Positions 59,201 through 64,000 of a DNA stretch of 64,000 bases are shown here, in pieces. Where the stretch lies: the NCBI RefSeq assembly GCF_030272615.1, contig NC_081410.1, forward strand, positions 259,499,533 to 259,563,532. The letters are read 5' to 3'. Position numbers and translations under genes: made by a program. Source of the stretch: Cryptomeria japonica (taxonomy: Eukaryota > Streptophyta > Pinopsida > Cupressales > Cupressaceae). The notes under the pieces were generated by a model. That model made no database searches. It saw only the letters and a list, made by a program, of their open reading frames with translations, and was not told the DNA's origin. The number at the start of each line of letters is the position of its first letter. Position 1 is the first letter of the stretch.

Positions 59201-59893
59201 TTTGCAGATACCATGAGTGCCTCACTATTATATAACAACATAAGCAAGATTTTGGATATGTGGAATGAGCTTAATGGAGATAAGGCCATTTTGACGCCTA
59301 TTTTTGACAAGTGGAAGCCTAGAGAGCAGGACTTGGAGCTCATTTGTGTATCTTATGATGAAGCAGGGGCCGATCCTATCATCAAATCCACTTGTGATAC
59401 CACCAAGGATCTAGTAAAATTGGCAGAAGGGATAGACAATGCTGACAGGAAGATCAACTTGTACAAGAAAGAGTACAATGATCAGGTTTTTGAATTGCTC
59501 CCAGGAGTTTTTGTCAGCCCAAATCAACTAAAGGACAAACAAGTGTGGCTTAAGGAATTAGAGGCCAAACTGTCAGCCAGAATAAAAGGAATTGTTGATT
59601 TAGATGATGCTTCCTTTTTTGTTGTAACAATTCAGGAGATAGAGAAAATCAAATCTCATTATGGTTTTCTCAATTCAGAGGTCAACAAGATGAGAAATTC
59701 CTGGAAGAGGTTAACCAAGGAAAAAGAAAAAGTGATTAACTTCGCGTGGCCAATTGATGATGTGTACAATGAGTGGACAAGAAAATATGCCATCCAGGAT
59801 GTAGAGCAGCTAGAGGGCACTCCTGAATAGTTAGAAGAGGTTGTAATCGGAGAGCAAGTAGAAGAAGCTGCGGAGGTCGAAAAGGACTTGTAA
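56255..59893 (+). pseudogene. Long unrecognised protein gene (about 1,200 codons, broken)
   Basis: Proposed start is ATG 56255 (MAPKREFFRES, context AAGATGG); frameshifts near 56288, 57064, 57965 and 58140 link segments into one product ending at TAA 59891. In-frame stops at 56955, 58196, 58976, 59120, 59141 and 59828 are all TAG, each in a context that reads well with Gln. Visible parts: an N-terminal globular region to about 57960 with IRDINGKALIEINNEEFR, FSLSLFTLRAKGVYW, LPYQVPLKVGNAEI and GGWNCFEDFLKPY; a basic, nuclear-signal-like cluster KKKSRKR near 58130; a second globular part with EWDPEIKQASDDF; a charged helical stretch ending at about 58975; a Ser/Pro linker 59000-59110; and a helical C-terminal domain to an acidic tail. 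No known domain, zinc finger or catalytic motif recognised. Confidence 0.75.
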
Positions 59894-60830
59894 CTATTTT
59901 TGTAAAAGATCTTTGTAACTTCTTCTTGGGAAGAAATGATTGTAACAAATTCTCCTAGGAAAGTCCGAAGCTATGTGCATCCATATTGTTACAAATGGAT
60001 ACCAGGACTAGTGAAAACGATGATCGCAAAAGAATTGTAAGAAAACGCTACAGAAATTTATTTGAGCTTTTCCAAATTTTAATGGAGAATATTTGAAGGT
60101 TTCTTGTAATACCTTTTTGAAGAAGAATATCAATATACAGACCATTGGTTTCGAGTAAAACTTTGTGTTGTCTTCAAATGTGTTTGCATGTGTTTACTGT
60201 TTCATTCTAGATAATCCAGGGTTATTTTGTTTGAATAGGGGTTGTAAGGCAACTTTCAATAGATGTGTTTGTTGGCTTTTCTCTTTAGGAGGGAAATTAA
60301 ATATGTGGGGATCACTTCTACCAGTAAATTCCTTGTGAGATATTTTGAATCTTGATGAGCATAGTTTCTTTGGTATGCATAAATTCTTATATGTGTTAGG
60401 CATATATAGGGATCTACAGAAACCGACTAATGGGATATGTATAGGTATTTGACTGTGGGAGTATAGTTTGAACTTAGATGACTCTGTGACCTTGGATAAG
60501 GCACTAGTATAGATCGAGGTTGTCTATTACATGTTTTTTAGGTCAAATACTGAATATGAGTATAGTTTTCATTCTTTTGTTTCAGTAAGTTTTGAGGTGA
60601 TTAGATCCATTGGTTTTCTAGACTGGTTTGTTGTGGATTTATCTTTTAAAGTCTGAATTTAGTTCACAAAGGTATGCCCGCCTGGACTCTGAGTAGGTCT
60701 GAAGTGTAGAAGGTTAAATCAAACCTTGTCATATGTTGTCCTAAGAGTTTCCTTCCCTTTAATATCTCTTCTACACAAAGTTATCATATTATTATAAGAA
60801 TATTGAAGTGAATCAGATTTTGAAGACAAT
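59894..60830. other. 3' part of the 6.9-kb insertion, non-coding
   Basis: Begins with T/A-rich sequence with repeated TTGTAA motifs, resembling a plant 3' untranslated region with polyadenylation elements (for example TGTAATACC near 60106). I see no gene to the right boundary. No similarity to the insertion's left end was found by eye. Confidence 0.5.
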
Positions 60831-61734
60831 AGATCTACAGCTCAGATTGAACCGGAATACCTTAGCACAAGTTCCATGAAATGTATGCAAGTTCCAAGGC
60901 GAGGTAAAATGTTTTCAAATCGAAGGATACATTGAACCTGGTCAAGTTTGAAGATCTAATGGCTATGATTGATCATGGGATATGTGATCAAGAAGATTCA
61001 GCGGTTAGCAAATTGTTTATAAATAAGGAACTGTTGATAAACAATGCATGTGAGCAAGTGTAAGCATAGGGATGCTACATAGTGATTACCGAGCATAGAA
61101 GCTTGAAGACCTGTTTGATTAACAGAGTATAGAACCCAGCAGAAGGACAAGATAAATCATATGACTAGATTGTATTGAGCAAATAAGAATCTGCTTTAGC
61201 ATTTTAGATGCAAAGTTACAGATATATTTTTATTACTATTATTTTGTGAAGTGACAGAAAATCTCTTAACCGAGTGGACTTAACAGTCTTATTTGTAAAA
61301 CCCTCTAGCAAGGTGACATTTTGATTGAGTGTTTGAAACCCTTTAACAAGGTCACCTCTAACAAGGTGAAGATCCTAATAGATCTGAGGGAAATCCCTTA
61401 ACCAGGTCACATCTAGCAATGTGTTTGTAATCTTTAACAGGATTTTCTTTTAACCGAGCATACTCTAGAAGAGTATATTTCTTAGTGGGTTCGAAATCCC
61501 ACAGTGGTTTTTCCCTATTTGGGTTTCCACATTAAATCTGGTGTTATGAGTGTTGTTATGATTATGTGTTTGTAAGGTTGCATGTTTTACAGTTTTGATT
61601 ACATATATCTGTTTAAGCTACCGAGGTTGAATCTGTTGAATATATTGAAGATTAAGTTTGTATGATTCACCCCCACTCTCATCTTGTTAACTTGGCATCT
61701 GTACTTAACAATTAGTATCAGAACTATCAGTTAT

Positions 61735-64000
61735 GTGTATACCTTTGTGGCAGTTGTAATTTGATGTAACCATTATGTAATTTATATGTGACTTAATGTA
61801 TAAGTGTCATTGTAATACTAATTTATCCTTGAAAATGTAAAAGAAATGTGCTATGATGTAAGTTAAATGATAGGAATTATGTCTTTAATTAAATCATAAT
61901 TGTAATGTATTTGAATGTGTGAATTTGAATGAATTATAGTAATGTAATTGTTGTCTCGTGCAATGTATAAACAATCATTGATTAGTGTGATTAAGAATTC
62001 AAATGGTTAAATATATTTCTTAAATGGATTAATTGACCTTAAAGAAAGTATAGTTTAATTAAGTAATTCACGTTGGGAAACCTTCAGAAGTTTGTGTTAA
62101 GTCTTACACATGTGCAACTTCTATGCAATGTTTATCTTTCACGTTAATGTGTTCTATTTATATATATATTGCACTCTTTTCGAGTGTGTGTAGATTTTTC
62201 CTTTAGGGTTTCTTGGCGGGGCATTACAATTTGTCTTGCAAGAATTGGCATCCAAGTTGGAGGGAAAGTATTAGAATTAAAACCAATCTTTTTGAGTTTT
62301 GGGAAGGTATTCCAAGGTTTGTGCTTGTGAGGATGAAGAGTTTTCTTTGTGCATATTTATTGGTGGTTTTGGAGCTCTTGCCATTCTATAAATTCAACCT
62401 TTTAGGTGTAGAATTAAGTAGTAATATTTGAATGTGGATTTCTCTACAGAAAAAAAAGGACATGTGGGAGGCATAAGGACTTTTTTCACATGTACATAGG
62501 TGTTGTTGTGGTGGGGGAAAATAGGAGAATTGAAGTGATTGTATTGTAAGAACATTGATTGTTGATAATGCAAGCTTGTCCTCTCTTCTTGGTGGAATCT
62601 TTTTCTATGATGATTTTGCCACGTAGATCCTATGTTATGTGTTGACCTTATGTTACTTATTTATGTTATTTATTATATTTTATGTTGATGTTAATCATTT
62701 TTTATTGTTGTTCTAATTTAACATAAGATAGGTTGATTAAGCTTGATAAGCAGGTTGATTTTTGGAATCATTAAGAAGAATGATCTAATCTTGGTTCTCC
62801 AGATTAAGACAACTTAATTTTTAGATTTTCATGAGTTTCAAATTTTCATGTTGAAGGTTTCTAACCCTTGTATCTCATCCTTCTATTGGTTTATTGGATA
62901 AAGATTGATATTTACAATCTTTGGTAATAAACATATTTATTTCCCAACATAATCATTATACATCCTAAAAGTATACAACTTATTTCATTCACCATAGATT
63001 TAGCCTAGTAAATCTCTCTCAAATTCTTTCAAAGGTTTTAAGAGTGGTCTCTTTATGAAAATTCAATAGAGTTGAATTTTTCAAATAGTGTAGAACCAAA
63101 CCCTTTGTCTTTCTATCCATCAAGTTCTAGTCTTTTTGCTTCATTGAAGTACTAATGCCATACCCTACATTTTAAAAATTCCACACATCAAAATTTTTGT
63201 TTGAAAATTTCTCTATTTCTATTTGAACTACATTTCATTCCTAGTTCTTGTAATAAGATAAAAAATTCTTCTATGCAAAGTCCCACTCAATTAAATATTA
63301 GTATTAAAAATGCTCTACCCAACACTTAACTCTCAAGTGATCGAGCTCTAATATCGAATAAAACGAAGAAAGATATGTGGAAACACTTCCTATACTAATA
63401 TTAAAGGAGAGTATTGTGTAAGATAAATATTTTTATATTACAAGAATTACAAACATATAAACAATATACTATATATAAAAATTTCTTCTATACAAAGTCC
63501 CACTCAATTAAATATTAGTATTAAAAATGCTCCACCCAACACTTAAATCTGAAGTGATTGAGCTCTAATATCGAATAAAATGAAGAAAGATATGTGGAAA
63601 CACTTCCTATACTAATATTAGAGGAGAGTATTGTGTAAGATAAATATTTTTATATTACAAGAATTACAAACATATATAAAACATATAAACAATATACTAT
63701 AACATAACGGTCTATGTAGGGAAAATTGGATACTCTAAAATCACATCTACTTGTATTATGCAACAAAAAACATAATTACAAAACAATGAAAAGGCTATGC
63801 ATCATACAAGGGTATTGCCAACAAATAATTTTGGATTAATTTCAATAGCACAACAATACTTGCAAATGGATTCACAAAACTCATATTCTACTCCATCATT
63901 AGCACTAATATATAGGTGAAGAACCAACTAGAAACCATAGATAGATTTAGAAATCCATCATCAAGACCAACAGAAGTACATGAAACCCAAAGAGTCAAGG
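61735..64000. other. AT-rich intergenic sequence to window end
   Basis: No gene supported. An open frame at 62213-62431 shows no family resemblance. Contains a tandem duplication of about 217 bp, listed separately. Confidence 0.5.
63266..63704. repeat. Tandem duplication, unit about 217 bp
   Basis: 63266-63482 is repeated at 63483-63704 with few substitutions (for example CTCTACCC against CTCCACCC). A small insertion (ATATAAAACAT) lies near the end of the second copy. No coding or mobile-element signal; a recent local duplication. Confidence 0.93.

Larger units (their letters stand above)
53962..60830 (+). mobile_element. 6.9-kb insertion of unrecognised class carrying a novel gene
   Basis: The insertion itself is certain: it divides an otherwise continuous LTR at AGATCT, and AGATCT (or GATCT) is present on both sides (53956-53961 and about 60829-60834 by eye). 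The left end is TGTTATCACTG and the right end GAAGACAAT(A). I find no LTR pair, no clear terminal inverted repeats, no poly(A), and no reverse transcriptase, integrase, transposase or helicase. Contents in order: leader of about 330 bp, the tandem array 54300-55885, a small frame, a long unrecognised gene 56255-59893, and about 930 bp of 3' sequence. A 5-6 bp duplication with a TG start would suit an LTR-type or integrase-mobilised unit, but the missing LTRs argue against that. Confidence 0.7.
53333..61729 (+). mobile_element. Solo LTR C (copia A/B family), split by a 6.9-kb insertion
   Basis: 53333-53961 matches the first 630 or so bases of the copia A/B LTR, and 60831-61729 matches the rest, ending GAACTATCA. 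Joined, they give about 1,528 bp, the normal LTR length. A perfect 5-bp duplication GTTAT flanks the whole (53328-53332 and 61730-61734), so this was a solo LTR formed by recombination of a once complete element and later split. The right part keeps a TATAAATAA box near 61018. Confidence 0.93.

Noticed and set aside
53962-60830. LTR retrotransposon lacking pol (LARD-type) as the identity of the 6.9-kb insertion
   Set aside because: No similarity by eye between the first and last kilobase, so no LTR pair; also no primer site or purine tract at the ends. Kept open only as a remote option.
53962-60830. Helitron or Mutator-like identity for the same insertion
   Set aside because: No CTRR end with hairpin between A and T, no 9-bp duplication and no long terminal inverted repeats.
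62213-62431. 72-codon frame near the right end
   Set aside because: No ATG in good context, no homology signal, AT-rich spacer.

Overview
The window reads as repeat-dense nuclear DNA of a land plant. It contains Ty1/copia elements primed by initiator tRNA-Met, a Ty3/gypsy polyprotein with two RNase H domains (a Tat-lineage trait), L1-type LINEs ending in an RNase H domain, and a plant mobile domain (PMD) gene. The long LTRs and deep nesting would suit a gymnosperm, but that is only inference. I see no convincing host housekeeping gene, tRNA, rRNA or CRISPR array. Almost everything is transposable-element sequence, mostly inactivated by nonsense and frameshift mutations.

Layout. 1-1600: reverse-strand copia gag fragment, then a forward gypsy integrase fragment. 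About 2171-19800: an old copia element (LTR, primer site, gag, double zinc knuckles, protease) split by two younger insertions. These are copia A (4175-11915, target duplication AATCA) and LINE-1 (12015-18155, target duplication of about 20 bp). 19745-20950: degraded copia terminal sequence, partly inverted. 22499-35309: a Tat-type gypsy element (target duplication AATAG) with a near-complete pol and, on the opposite strand, a three-exon PMD gene. 35327-41203: LINE-2, whose 5' target duplication is where the gypsy landed. 43405-52476: copia B, same family as A, with a different solo LTR (44674-46002, target duplication CCCTA) inside its 5' LTR. 53333-61729: a solo LTR of the A/B family (target duplication GTTAT) split by a 6.9-kb insertion of unrecognised class. 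That insertion carries a roughly 130-bp-period array with inverted arms, followed by a long unrecognised coding region (about 1,200 codons).

Insertion order can be read from the nesting. The old copia came first, then copia A and LINE-1 inside it. Independently, LINE-2 came before the gypsy. Copia B came before solo LTR D. Solo LTR C came before the 6.9-kb insertion.

Most promising for novelty: (1) the 6.9-kb insertion, whose long reading frame has six in-frame stops, all TAG and all readable as former CAG (Gln) codons; (2) the antisense PMD gene inside the gypsy, whose splice sites preserve phase across all three exons; (3) a GGCGCC-centred minisatellite motif shared by the gypsy LTR and an intron of that antisense gene, with copy number differing between the two LTRs. 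All coordinates and alignments were made by eye; no database search was run.
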